64,000 nt of DNA from CAWIHS01 sp963836005 (lineage in GTDB: Bacteria; Pseudomonadota; Gammaproteobacteria; GRL18). Position numbers and translations under genes: made by a program. Positions 19,346 to 27,678 of the stretch are shown here, in pieces. How positions within the stretch are numbered: the first letter of the stretch is position 1; every line of letters starts with the position of its first letter. The stretch is from positions 434,001 through 498,000 of the forward strand of contig CAWIHS010000006.1 of the NCBI GenBank assembly GCA_963836005.1. The letters run 5' to 3'. Below the pieces are notes generated by a model that searched no databases, had not been told where the DNA came from, and was given only the letters and a program-made list of their open reading frames with translations.

Positions 19346-19774
19346 TCATTCACACCCGTGTTTATCTGTCTTAACACCACGGGGTGTATTGGGACATTTA
19401 TCCCGGTAATCAGGGGTTCCATCAGCATCGCTGTGTTTTGGACATCCATTGGCTGCGATTCCTTTGGCGAGCGCTGCTTGACTGTCTTGCGGGCAGTAAT
19501 CCTGGCTATTGACCACGCCGTCTCCATCCGTATCGAGTTCACAGCCTTTGCTATCCACCGGGTAAGCCTTATTGCCCGGTTTAAGACGCTCAGCATCGAC
19601 GGCTGCCGCATATTTGAAATCTGCAGCTAATTTTTTCAGCTGCGCCGTATCGGGGCATTGATCCACTGTGTCAGCTACACCATCATGATCACTGTCGGTA
19701 ATGGTTTGTGCCTCTATACATGTCATTGGCACTACTAAAAGCAGAGCAGTAACAAGTTTTTTCAAATTCAGCAT
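19346..19774 (-). CDS. Exported thrombospondin type 3 calcium-binding protein
   Basis: A 142-residue protein with a signal peptide (MLNLKKLVTALLLVVPMTC, then EAQ). Three or four type 3 repeats follow: DSDHDGVADTVDQCPD, DTDGDGVVNSQDYCPQ and DADGTPDYRDKCPNTP, each an acidic calcium loop plus Cys. These repeats usually precede OmpA-like domains, but none is present, so this is a stand-alone repeat protein. A longer open frame to 19849 would translate the family B repeat and is rejected as start; an ATG at 19780 is also possible. The gene converges with the barrel gene with six bases between stops. It adds to the calcium-binding theme of the cluster. Confidence 0.8.
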   Translation of the reverse strand: MLNLKKLVTALLLVVPMTCIEAQTITDSDHDGVADTVDQCPDTAQLKKLAADFKYAAAVDAERLKPGNKAYPVDSKGCELDTDGDGVVNSQDYCPQDSQAALAKGIAANGCPKHSDADGTPDYRDKCPNTPRGVKTDKHGCE

Positions 19775-19792
19775 GGTCATCCAAAATAAAAA

Positions 19793-19868
19793 CCTTCCCC
19801 CTAACCCCCACCCTAGCCCTCCCCCTGACAGGAGGAGGGGATCTTGCACGGACTGATTGAGAAGTTAC
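19793..19868. repeat. Family B MITE-like right-end remnant
   Basis: CCTTCCCCC and ACCCCCACCC arms are followed by GGACTGATTGAGAAGTTAC, identical to the right end at 5481. The left terminal repeat is missing. It separates the genes at 19346 and 19888. Confidence 0.7.
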
Positions 19869-19887
19869 AAATAATAAAGTTTAAGAG

Positions 19888-20670
19888 CTATCTGCCCAGA
19901 ATGGCGTCGACCTCTTCCTGTGAAAGATACTGGGCTTCATAATTGCCCGCACCGATCACCGCTTCGATTTGCCCAACATAGGCTCTCAGGTGGCTTTCAG
20001 AACCATCGATCAGCGAGCGATAGGCATTGATCAAACCGTCTTCATCGGTGTAATGAAGACCACAGGGATCATTATACCCGGCCTCAACCATGACTGCCGG
20101 ACAGTCGGTAATATCATGCATGTCCAGTTCTTCTATCAATGCGCCTGCGTAAAGGGCCTGCAGTTCGTTTTCGGCGCCCATAGCCACCAGGGCGTCATAT
20201 TTTTCCTCGAAATACCAGCCCCATTCCTCGCCGCTAAACTGACCGAGACTGTCAGGCAGATCATTGGTGGCAGGATTGGGATCGGGTAAATTATATTCTG
20301 CCAGTCGGTCGCGCATGACGTCTGTATGCGTTTGTTCTGAGCGGGTAGCAATGCGGGCAAAAACCTGTTGCTCGGGGTACATGTCGGCAAAGCTGAGATA
20401 AACATCCCGTGCCAGTTTTTCTTCTTCACGCATAAACGTCAAATGCGACGCTTCATTGATATCCAGAGGTGAGTCAGTGACAGTGGTGCTGTCGCTATCT
20501 GATGTTGACACCGTTTCTGCGTCATTGGTGTTATAGCTATCAGAGGTTGTGGCAACTGTATTCCTTGCAGGTTTATTTCCGCCTTTTGCTGCCAGGGCGC
20601 TGCCTGCCATAAAAGCTGACAGTGAGATTGAGAGTAGGATCGTGCTGCTCAGTGTGGATAATTTTTTCAT
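19888..20670 (-). CDS. Exported DUF2202 ferritin-like protein
   Basis: A 260-residue protein. The ATG has AGGT seven bases upstream. A signal peptide (MKKLSTLSSTILLSISLSAF, ending ALAA) is followed by a Ser/Thr/Asp-rich linker to about residue 72. The DUF2202 domain has the ligand-like positions MREEEKLARDVY, SEQTHTDVM, IEELDMHD and ESHLRAYV. It also has a short insertion with two Cys residues (DCPAVM and DPCGLH). The family is a ferritin-like four-helix bundle presumed to bind two metal ions; no enzyme activity is established as far as I know. It resembles the middle of the 16134 product but lacks the HHP start and the C-terminal domain. Confidence 0.88.
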   Translation of the reverse strand: MKKLSTLSSTILLSISLSAFMAGSALAAKGGNKPARNTVATTSDSYNTNDAETVSTSDSDSTTVTDSPLDINEASHLTFMREEEKLARDVYLSFADMYPEQQVFARIATRSEQTHTDVMRDRLAEYNLPDPNPATNDLPDSLGQFSGEEWGWYFEEKYDALVAMGAENELQALYAGALIEELDMHDITDCPAVMVEAGYNDPCGLHYTDEDGLINAYRSLIDGSESHLRAYVGQIEAVIGAGNYEAQYLSQEEVDAILGR

Positions 20671-20807
20671 AACGGTACCTGCTAAAATAACAAAAGATAA
20701 TAACCTTAAAATTTCTGCAGGTATATTACCTTTTTTCTTCCCGACTTTTTACCGCTTTAATCGGTTTGTGTGATTGAGTTCTCGTTTATTGGTTAAGCTA
20801 ACAAATA

Positions 20808-21800
20808 CGCCAGCCATGCTGATATAACCTTACCCCCATCCCAACCTTCCCCCTCAGAGGGGGAAGGAGCAGTGCGAGAAGATACGAAGTACGCAAAAAT
20901 GACAGGCACTTTTTGACGGCTGCAAAAAAAGGCTTTTTTTGCAGGTAAAAAATTCCAGCCATGCTGATATAACCGAATTAAACTTTATATGTGAGCCGTA
21001 CATTCCTTCCCCCTCAGAGGGGGAAGGAGCCAGTAAAATGCAGACCATCCTTCACACTAAGAGGGGGAAGGAGCAGTGCGAGAAGATACGAAGTACGCAA
21101 AAATGACAGGCACTTTTTGACGGCTGCAAAAAAAGGCTTTTTTTGCAGGTAAAAAATTCCAGCTACGCTGATATAGCCGAATTAAACTTCATATGTGAGC
21201 CGTACATTCCTTCCCCTTTTCAGGGGGAAGGCCAGGATGGGGGTGTGAATGTTGTTAATGCGTGAACATTACACTGGAGCAAGACTGAATGATCACAGTA
21301 GATGGTAGTCAATCATCCAGAACTACAGTCAATAAGCGGCTATAACCCTACCCCCATCCCAGCCTTCCCCCTCAGAGGGGGAAGGAGCCAGTAAAATGCA
21401 GACCATCCTTCACTCTAAAGGGGGAAGGAGCAGTGCGAGAAGATACGAAGTACGCAAAAATGACAGGCACTTTTTGACGGCTGCAAAAAAAGGCTTTTTT
21501 TGCAGGTAAAAAATTCCAGCTACGCTGATATAGCCGAATTAAACTTTATATGTGAGCCGTACATTCCTTCCCCTTTTCAGGGGGAAGGCCAGGATGGGGG
21601 TGTGAATGTTGTTTAATGCGGGAACATTACACTGGAGCAAGACTGAATGATCACAGTAGATGACAGTCAACTTCCAGAACCTACAGTCAATAAGCGGCTA
21701 TAACCCTACCCCCATCCCAGCCTTCCCCCTCAGAGGGGGAAGGAGCCAGTAAAATGCAGACCAACCTTCCCCTCAGAGGGGGAAGGAGCAGTGCGAGAAG
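20808..21800. repeat. Second repeat array: family A cores with a palindromic tail
   Basis: Units share the family A arms and spacer but have a different tail. The tail has GCGAGAAGATACGAAGTACG, GACAGGCACTTTTTGACG, a perfect 12-bp inverted repeat (CTGCAAAAAAAG and CTTTTTTTGCAG), AAAAAATTCCAGC and GCTGATATAGCCGAATTAAAC. The palindromic tail occurs three times, near 20920, 21123 and 21479. The later units are about 356 bp apart. The palindromes could act as two-way terminators before the regulator gene at 21906. Confidence 0.85.
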
Positions 21801-21905
21801 ATATCATCTACGCAAAGGCTCTGAACAGCCGGATTGTGTCTGGCTGAACGTTGATATCTCTTTTTACAGATTACCAAAACTGCATAAATTTGCTAATCTG
21901 TACGT

Positions 21906-22625
21906 ATGGACGATGATAAATACAAAATTCTGATTGTGGATGATGATCCGGGTATTTGTGAACTGCTGCAACGCTATCTGCTCGAACAGGGCCTGATGGT
22001 ATCTGCCGTTCACGATGGTAAGGCAATGGACAATTATCTGCATGCGCATCCGGTGGATCTGCTGATACTGGATTTAATGCTGCCGGGTGAAGACGGGCTG
22101 AGTATTGCCCGCAGATTAAGCACTGTATCTGATGTGCCTATCATTATACTGTCTGCTAAAGGTGAAGATGTCGAGCGTATTATTGGTCTGGAGATGGGCG
22201 CAGATGACTATCTGGCCAAGCCTTTTAATCCCAGAGAACTGCTGGCTCGTATCCATGCCGTGCTGAGGCGTAAACAGGGCCAGCAGGAGGAACTCGAACC
22301 CGCAGATAATGAGCGGCACTATACATTTGGTGATTTTGATCTGAATCTAGGCAGCAGAACGCTGAAGAAAAACGGTGAAGTGATTGAACTTACCGGTGGT
22401 GAGTATGATATCCTGGAAGTATTTATCAGGCATCCCAATCAGGTGCTGAGCCGTGATCAGCTGGTTGACCAGCTTAATGGTTATGAACGTTCTCCTTTTG
22501 ACCGCAGCATAGATGTCCGGGTGACCCGCCTACGCAAAAGAATTGAAAGCGATATCAAGCAGGTGCAATATATCCGTACCATCAGGGGCATTGGTTATAT
22601 GTTTACCCCCCGAGGCAATGACTAG
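21906..22625 (+). CDS. ompR: OmpR-family response regulator
   Basis: A 239-residue protein with a receiver domain (residues 7-118) and a winged-helix DNA-binding domain (about 137-236). The phosphorylated Asp is D56 in LLILDLMLP, the acidic pocket is VDDD near residue 11, and the conserved Lys is in LAKPFNPRELLAR. The output domain has LTGGEYDILEVFIRHPNQVL and a terminal RGIGYMF. The length and the partner kinase fit OmpR. The stop overlaps the GTG of the kinase gene by one base. Targets are unknown, but GTAACA-type motifs upstream of the 14083, 14898 and 16134 genes make these candidates. OmpR and related regulators such as RstA or TctD cannot be separated with certainty by eye. Confidence 0.88.
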   Translation: MDDDKYKILIVDDDPGICELLQRYLLEQGLMVSAVHDGKAMDNYLHAHPVDLLILDLMLPGEDGLSIARRLSTVSDVPIIILSAKGEDVERIIGLEMGADDYLAKPFNPRELLARIHAVLRRKQGQQEELEPADNERHYTFGDFDLNLGSRTLKKNGEVIELTGGEYDILEVFIRHPNQVLSRDQLVDQLNGYERSPFDRSIDVRVTRLRKRIESDIKQVQYIRTIRGIGYMFTPRGND

Positions 22626-23929
22626 TGATAAGACGTCCAGGAACGCTCTTTGCCCGCACCAGTCTGACCGTTTCAATCGCACTTTTGATCTTTGTTATTT
22701 TTTCAAGCAGCGTCGTTTTATATTACATCATGTTTCCTATTGCCCGTCAGGCAGCAGGTAATCTGGCCGCTCTGATGGTGCTCTCTGCTCAAACCTGGGC
22801 CGAATTGCCTCCGCATACCCGGCCGGATTTTGAAGATGAACTGAAAAATCATCACGGGCTTACGCTGCTTAAAAACACCACTGAGATCAAGCCAGCCGGT
22901 GTCAAAACGCCCTTTATTCTTTTCCTTGAAGATGCCTTGCTGGAACGCCTTGAAAAAAAAGTTGATATACTCGAAGATCCTGCCGACAGCTCTCAACTCT
23001 GGGTTGATATCTCCATGGGGATACACCAGCTTCGCGTGGGATTTCCGCTGGAACAGGCCGGTCCAAATCCGCCGCTGGCGATTTTCTTTTTGCTGCTGGG
23101 TGCTGCGCTTTTTGTGCTCATAACCAGCACCTTGCTGGTAAGACGGTTGATCAGGCCGCTGGAAGATCTTTCCCAGGCAGCCACACAAATTGGCCGGGGT
23201 AAAAAACATCAGCCGGTCAGTGAGAAGGGGCCTGAGGAACTGGCCCTGCTGGCAAAAAGTTTTAATCAGATGAATCAGCACATACAGCAGCTATTGGCCA
23301 ACAGGACCACCCTGTTGGCGGGTATTTCCCATGATTTACGCACCCCTATATCCCGCATCACATTGGCCCTGGAGTTTCTTGATAATGAGCAGGAAGTTGA
23401 GCTGATCAAGGGGATTAAAAAAGATTTAGCTGAAATGAATCAGATGATCAGTCAGACCCTTGAAATTGCCAGAGGATTTGATAATGATGACGGCAAAGCA
23501 GAAGCCGTTGATCTGAATCATTTGCTCAGCACAATGGCTGCAGAATACCGTAATGAGGATCAGCAAATTGTTTATGAATCTGCTGCTTCATGCAGCAGGA
23601 TGATCGTGGCAACGTCCCTGCGAAGAGTTCTGAGCAATCTGATTGAAAATGCCCTGCGTTACGGCGAGGGAAAAAAAGTCACTCTAGCACTGGAATGCAC
23701 GAATAAGCAGGCGATGGTGCGGGTCATGGATCGGGGGCCCGGTATCCCGGAGGAACAGCGAGAAGCTGTGTTTGAGCCGTTTTATCGTCTCGAATCATCA
23801 AGAAATTCCAGTACCGGCGGTAATGGACTGGGTCTGGCTATAGCCCGCCAGTTAGGTGATAAATATGGCTGGACGATCTCAATCGATTCACGCCAGGGCG
23901 GCGGAAGCGTTTTTAGTTTAATGATATAA
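22625..23929 (+). CDS. envZ: EnvZ-type sensor histidine kinase
   Basis: A 434-residue inner-membrane kinase starting at a GTG that overlaps the regulator stop (TAGTG), which implies translational coupling. A first membrane segment (LTVSIALLIFVIFSSSVVLY) and a second (LAIFFLLLGAALFVLI, about residues 151-166) flank a periplasmic domain of about 110 residues. A HAMP segment follows (RRLIRPLEDLSQAATQIG). The phosphorylated His is H236 in GISHDLRTPISR. The ATPase domain has NLIENALRYGEG (N box), DRGPGIPEEQ (G1) and GNGLGLAIARQLG (G2). The arrangement matches EnvZ. It phosphorylates the upstream regulator; the signal is unknown. Confidence 0.9.
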   Translation: MIRRPGTLFARTSLTVSIALLIFVIFSSSVVLYYIMFPIARQAAGNLAALMVLSAQTWAELPPHTRPDFEDELKNHHGLTLLKNTTEIKPAGVKTPFILFLEDALLERLEKKVDILEDPADSSQLWVDISMGIHQLRVGFPLEQAGPNPPLAIFFLLLGAALFVLITSTLLVRRLIRPLEDLSQAATQIGRGKKHQPVSEKGPEELALLAKSFNQMNQHIQQLLANRTTLLAGISHDLRTPISRITLALEFLDNEQEVELIKGIKKDLAEMNQMISQTLEIARGFDNDDGKAEAVDLNHLLSTMAAEYRNEDQQIVYESAASCSRMIVATSLRRVLSNLIENALRYGEGKKVTLALECTNKQAMVRVMDRGPGIPEEQREAVFEPFYRLESSRNSSTGGNGLGLAIARQLGDKYGWTISIDSRQGGGSVFSLMI

Positions 23930-24192
23930 CTTTTCTCAAAGGAAACTTGCTTCTAATAGCCGAATTATGGTTCTTCACATTATTGCCTACTTAATCCAAA
24001 ATTAACCCGTAAAGTCATGGATCATCAGTACCTTGATCGCTCTCGTTACGTTTTAACTGATTAATTTAGGTTAATTTCTGTTAAGCTTTGCTCCTTCCCC
24101 CTCTGAGGGGGAAGGCAGGGATGGGGGTAAGGGTATAGTTTCTTAAAAGGGGGAAGCACGTACTGCGCAAATATGAAACGAATGAATACTGC
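23930..24192. repeat. Intergenic region with a family A arm
   Basis: A CCTTCCCCCT/AGGGGGAAGG hairpin followed by CAGGGATGGGGGTAAG lies near 24089-24130, which is the family A right arm in reverse. The remainder holds no supportable gene. Confidence 0.6.
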
Positions 24193-24220
24193 AAAAGAAA
24201 AGCCGGGAAAACCCCGACTT
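24193..24220 (-). terminator. Terminator of the copper storage protein gene
   Basis: Read on the minus strand, AAGTCGGGG and CCCGGCTT form a stem with one wobble pair around TTTT, followed by a T-rich run (TTTTCTTTT). It lies about 60 bases after the stop of the gene at 24280. Confidence 0.7.
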
Positions 24221-24279
24221 AATTTTAATCAGCGCACTGATGAACGAGTTACTCCAACTGAGTATTTGCCCCGACTTTG

Positions 24280-24759
24280 TTAAGAGAAACTGAGTTTAAT
24301 CGCATCAATAATATTGTCACAGGCTCTAGCGCATGCTTCGCACTCGATGTGCTTCTCGTGCTTTCTGCATTCTTTGGCGCAATCTCTGCAGACTTTCTCA
24401 CATACCTGCGAATACTCTTTATTGTAAATTGAGTTTGATGCCACCAGGTAGGCATAACCTCCGCAAACAGACTGCATTTCCTGTACCTTACTCGCACAGT
24501 CAGCCAGTTCGGTATCACCTTCGGTAAAACTCACCATGCAATGTGCAATACAGCGACGGCCTTTGTCCAGACAATTGTTAACGGCGTCCATCAAATCAGT
24601 TAACTGGGTTGCATGCTTGCTATGATCATGCTCTTTCATGGCTGCCGATGCTGAACCTGCATAAGCCATGGTCGCGGCGCCAATACCCAGTAACATATCA
24701 CGGCGGCTTATACCGTCGAGTTTTTTCTGTTGTTGTATAGATTCATTTTTTTCTAACAT
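24280..24759 (-). CDS. csp1: Tat-exported copper storage protein (Csp1-like)
   Basis: A 159-residue protein with a twin-arginine signal (SRRDMLLGIGAATMAYAGSA, cleavage after SASA). The mature part is a Cys-rich helical protein of the DUF326/Csp type with 12 Cys at residues 63, 70, 74, 88, 99, 120, 124, 127, 131, 140, 143 and 147. Most are spaced CxxxC or CxxC so that they face the core of a four-helix bundle. Csp1 of methanotrophs stores Cu(I) through 13 such Cys. Folded export through Tat fits a periplasmic copper store. In this organism it could supply or buffer copper near c-type cytochrome and nitrate-respiration enzymes, which is an inference. No CueR-type operator was recognised upstream. 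Confidence 0.88.
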   Translation of the reverse strand: MLEKNESIQQQKKLDGISRRDMLLGIGAATMAYAGSASAAMKEHDHSKHATQLTDLMDAVNNCLDKGRRCIAHCMVSFTEGDTELADCASKVQEMQSVCGGYAYLVASNSIYNKEYSQVCEKVCRDCAKECRKHEKHIECEACARACDNIIDAIKLSFS

Positions 24760-25078
24760 ATTCAGATCCCCTTGATTAAATAAAATGGCAGTATTGATAT
24801 ACTATAAATGAGGACAATAAATCATAGTTAAGATGCGGCTATTAAATTTATGAGTCTTCAACAGTAATAGTAGGCGATAAATTAAAAATTACTCTAAGTA
24901 TTTTCCACGGGTTTATATCGGGTAATCCACAGGCAAATGGCGGAATATGGATCAGATCACGAAGCTTTGCCGCTGAACTTCCAGATTCAGGAACTTTTCG
25001 TTACACTCACTTTTTGCACTTAAATTGCTATTCTGTGGTGAATTTTGGCATAATTTTGATTTCAAAGGTCATCGAAAT
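24760..25078. other. Intergenic stretch with no clear feature
   Basis: About 320 bases, AT-rich. It presumably holds the divergent promoter of the csp1-like gene. No repeat or RNA gene was seen. Confidence 0.4.
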
Positions 25079-25180
25079 ATGCTCGGGTTTACAGCTGTTG
25101 ACAGGAATAAGGATGGTTATATTAGCGAACAGGAACTTACCGAAGCACGCAGTGTTTGGGAAGAAAAAACGGTTTTTTAA
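25079..25180 (+). CDS. Possible 33-residue EF-hand micro-protein
   Basis: An ATG at 25079, nine bases after AAAGGT, opens a short frame. It contains an EF-hand loop, DRNKDGYISEQEL, with D, N, D, Y, S and E in the expected ligand positions, and ends EEKTVF. Its TAA overlaps the ATG of the next gene (TAATG). It may be the last part of a lost calcium-binding protein, since the frame stays open upstream of the ATG, or a real leader-type small protein. Evidence is limited to the motif and the coupling. Confidence 0.35.
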   Translation: MLGFTAVDRNKDGYISEQELTEARSVWEEKTVF

Positions 25181-25977
25181 TGTGGCGGTCAATAGTGATG
25201 TTTTCTAAACCAATGATTCCAGAACACCTGTCTGTAACGCAAATCCTGGAACAATGTACGGTGCGAATATCATCCAGGGCCAAATACTTGCGTTTAAGCG
25301 TATCTCTGGATAAAGGCGTTGAAGTCATTATACCCCGTTCTATGTCACAACAGCAGATCAAGCAGGTGATCCCGGAGTTTATCATCAAACAGCAGCGCTG
25401 GATCAACGTCAGCCTGCAAAAGCTTTCGTCTCAGGTGAGGTCCAAACCTTTGCTGGCCAATTGCCGACTCCCGGTAAGCATTGCCTTAAAGGCTGTTGGA
25501 AGTGAATTCAGCATTGAGTATAAAGAACTGGCCATTAACAAGGTTTTACTCAGCACCAAAGGATTAGAGACTATCATCATTTCGGGGGCTCTGAGTGATC
25601 GTTACCATGTGTTTAGGCTGCTGGAGCATTATTTTAAGCAATATGCTTACCCTATTTTGTATCAGCGTTTATGTCAGATCAGTGAGCAGACCGGCCTGGA
25701 TTTTAACCGTTTAACGGTTCGTGCGCAAAAGACCCGTTGGGGAAGTTGCTCTGCGAAGAAAAATATAAACCTGAATTACCGCCTGCTCTTGATTGATAGC
25801 CAGCTGGTTGATTATATTTTATTACATGAATTGGCACATACGGTGCATTTAAATCATTCCAGTGATTTCTGGTTGCTGGTGGAGCAGTTCATGCCGGATT
25901 ATAAACACCGGGACAAGCAGATCAACCAGACCCGGAAAGAGTTACCCTGCTGGGTATTTTATAAGGAATTGAAGTAG
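25180..25977 (+). CDS. YgjP/DUF45-family zinc metallopeptidase-like hydrolase
   Basis: A 265-residue protein of the YgjP-like (WHR, DUF45) family. The zinc motif HELAH is in YILLHELAHTVHLNHSSDFW, and the family signature is RWGSCSAKKNINLNYRLLL. The N-terminal half is the usual beta-rich part (SRAKYLRLSV, GVEVIIPR). The chosen ATG overlaps the stop of the EF-hand frame; an ATG at 25198 gives MFSKPMIPEHL and is also plausible. Family members are often annotated as metal-dependent hydrolases, some next to restriction systems, but no restriction gene is present here. No signal peptide, so it is cytoplasmic. Substrate is unknown. Confidence 0.85.
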   Translation: MWRSIVMFSKPMIPEHLSVTQILEQCTVRISSRAKYLRLSVSLDKGVEVIIPRSMSQQQIKQVIPEFIIKQQRWINVSLQKLSSQVRSKPLLANCRLPVSIALKAVGSEFSIEYKELAINKVLLSTKGLETIIISGALSDRYHVFRLLEHYFKQYAYPILYQRLCQISEQTGLDFNRLTVRAQKTRWGSCSAKKNINLNYRLLLIDSQLVDYILLHELAHTVHLNHSSDFWLLVEQFMPDYKHRDKQINQTRKELPCWVFYKELK

Positions 25978-26059
25978 CGGTATTTATGGAGTGTGTTTGA
26001 GCGAGCAAATCGACCCTGAGCAGCAGCCATAAAGCGCAATAGTGTGAAGCACTTAGTGA

Positions 26060-26086
26060 GTTATTCCAGATACGCTGAGTAGTTAC
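26060..26086 (+). repeat. Family C MITE right-end remnant
   Basis: AGATACGCTGAGTAGTTAC ends at 26086 and matches the right terminal repeat of the complete element at 37720-37941. Another remnant with TTACGCTGAGTAGTTAC lies near 27609-27625. Confidence 0.6.
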
Positions 26087-26087
26087 T

Positions 26088-26390
26088 TTAATTCTTCCAT
26101 ATATTGCGGGTAAAAAACCAGACCACAAACGTGATCCCCAGCGCTCCGAGCAAAATCATGGAATGTAAATCCAGGAAATTAACGAAGCTGTAACCCAGAG
26201 AGCTTATGCTTGCAAGGTTATCGGGAGAGTTTTGCAAAATCATTTTATTAATGCCGTTAAAGAGTAAAAACGCAAATATCGGTAAACATAGTAAAACCAC
26301 TATTTGAAACAGGGCTTTTAACACTTTCTTCATATGTGATGCGATATCATGCAAAACATGTGAAATATGTTCATAGGTAAGGTCGTTCAT
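26088..26390 (-). CDS. Small two-helix membrane protein of unknown function
   Basis: A 100-residue protein with two predicted membrane segments (about residues 25-46, FQIVVLLCLPIFAFLLF, and 75-95, HSMILLGALGITFVVWFF). A short soluble N-terminus has several His residues (YEHISHVLHDIASHMKK). I do not recognise it. It stands alone, with family C repeat sequence at its 3' side. Length and hydrophobicity support a real gene, but there is no homology evidence that I can offer. Confidence 0.55.
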   Translation of the reverse strand: MNDLTYEHISHVLHDIASHMKKVLKALFQIVVLLCLPIFAFLLFNGINKMILQNSPDNLASISSLGYSFVNFLDLHSMILLGALGITFVVWFFTRNIWKN

Positions 26391-26902
26391 TGGATTTGCC
26401 CCCCGGCCAGTTGCTTATGTCGTAGTATCTTCGTGGTCAGATATAATGAGCACTTATACTCATTATCCTTGAAAATGCAGGTTCATTGTCTGCGCCCTTC
26501 AGCCCAGGCATGTATTATTCATACACTCATGGACTTCAGAACTTGACGGCTTCCCTGCATTTCCAATGATTTCGAGTCTGTACCTGACCATTATTGGTAA
26601 AATCTTGGCAGAACAATATAACACCAATATGAATCTATGGTTCGGTTTATTTGCAAATATTCTGCATAAAACATACCATTGTACTTTTGAATATGTAATA
26701 TACTGAAAAATAAAGAAATATATTTTATTCTTGCTTTTGTTTTTTAGAAAAAATGAACCAAATCAGGGCGTGGGGAGAAAAACTGCACTTTATTGGGGAA
26801 GCAACGGCGCTTTATAAAAATCAGCCGGGCAATAATTTTATAATTCATAACAGCTGCGGGCAAATTTTTCAGGCGGCGAGGCAGCGCAATTTTTATTTGG
26901 AT
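26391..26902. other. Intergenic stretch, AT-rich
   Basis: About 510 bases. The segment GTCGTAGTATCTTCG near 26415 resembles the spacer of the reversed family A copy at 15840, so a repeat remnant is likely. No gene is supported. Confidence 0.4.
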
Positions 26903-27574
26903 TCAGGAAAATTCACGCAACATGGCGATGGTTTCCAGCATAGGCGAAGAGTCAAGATAATCAATACTTACAGGCCAGTAAGACTTATCAATTTGTAAAA
27001 TCAATGAGGGAAATGAGTGTACGCCCAATGCTCGGCTCAGATTAATTTCCTCAGTCAGTGTCGTATTGACTTCTGCAGAATGTAACAGCTGGATAAACTT
27101 ATTTCTGTCCAGCCCCAGCTGTTGTGCAAAATCAGCCAAAGTAGTTTCATCCGAAGGGTTTTGAGCCCGCAGATAATAGCCGTCCTGTATGGCTTTGATC
27201 ATCAGGCTGTCCATATCTTTGACAGTGCCCGGTGCATTATTTTTGTTGAGTTCCCTGGCGGCTATCACTGCACGGCAGGCTGGATAGGTCGAACGAACCG
27301 GCTGACAGCGGCTCCAGAATTCAAAATTAAAGTGCAGCCGCGGGACTTTCTGTTGAATACGTTTCCAGGTTAGCTGCAGTTGCTGCTGCATCTCTTCTGC
27401 CATAGGCTCGCTGCTGTCAGCCGCCAGCCCGCCCAGCAGTTTATGAACTTCAATTTCTGCGGGTAATTGTTTTAGTAACTGACCGAGTGACTGCCTGAAC
27501 GCATAACACCAGCTGCACATTGGGTCGTGTATGTAATATAAAGTGCTTGTTTTTAAAGAATTATTACTGCTCAT
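26903..27574 (-). CDS. DsbA-family thioredoxin-fold protein
   Basis: A 223-residue protein of the DsbA/FrnE-like thioredoxin fold. The active site CSWC (Cys20, Cys23) lies in IHDPMCSWCYAF near the N-terminus. The cis-Pro region is GVHSFPSLILQ near residue 195. There is no signal peptide, so it is likely a cytoplasmic thiol oxidoreductase or isomerase, not classical periplasmic DsbA. The helical insertion between the two halves has the expected length. It seems monocistronic. Partner proteins are not evident from the neighbours. Confidence 0.85.
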   Translation of the reverse strand: MSSNNSLKTSTLYYIHDPMCSWCYAFRQSLGQLLKQLPAEIEVHKLLGGLAADSSEPMAEEMQQQLQLTWKRIQQKVPRLHFNFEFWSRCQPVRSTYPACRAVIAARELNKNNAPGTVKDMDSLMIKAIQDGYYLRAQNPSDETTLADFAQQLGLDRNKFIQLLHSAEVNTTLTEEINLSRALGVHSFPSLILQIDKSYWPVSIDYLDSSPMLETIAMLREFS

Positions 27575-27678
27575 AGTCGCTCTAATTGCAGATTCAGTTT
27601 ACCTCTGGGTAAAATTACGCTGAGTAGTTACAAATTTTCTTTGATGAGGTAAAGTTTTATCCAGATTAATAGGCATGA

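Noticed and set aside
19775..19849. Longer N-terminus for the thrombospondin type 3 protein
   Set aside because: It would translate the family B repeat and bury the signal peptide.
25014..25208. 64-residue plus-strand open frame overlapping the EF-hand frame
   Set aside because: Different frame, no motif and no ribosome binding site; the EF-hand frame is more convincing.
26753..27373. Plus-strand open frames opposite the DsbA-family gene
   Set aside because: They are shadows of a well-supported minus-strand gene.
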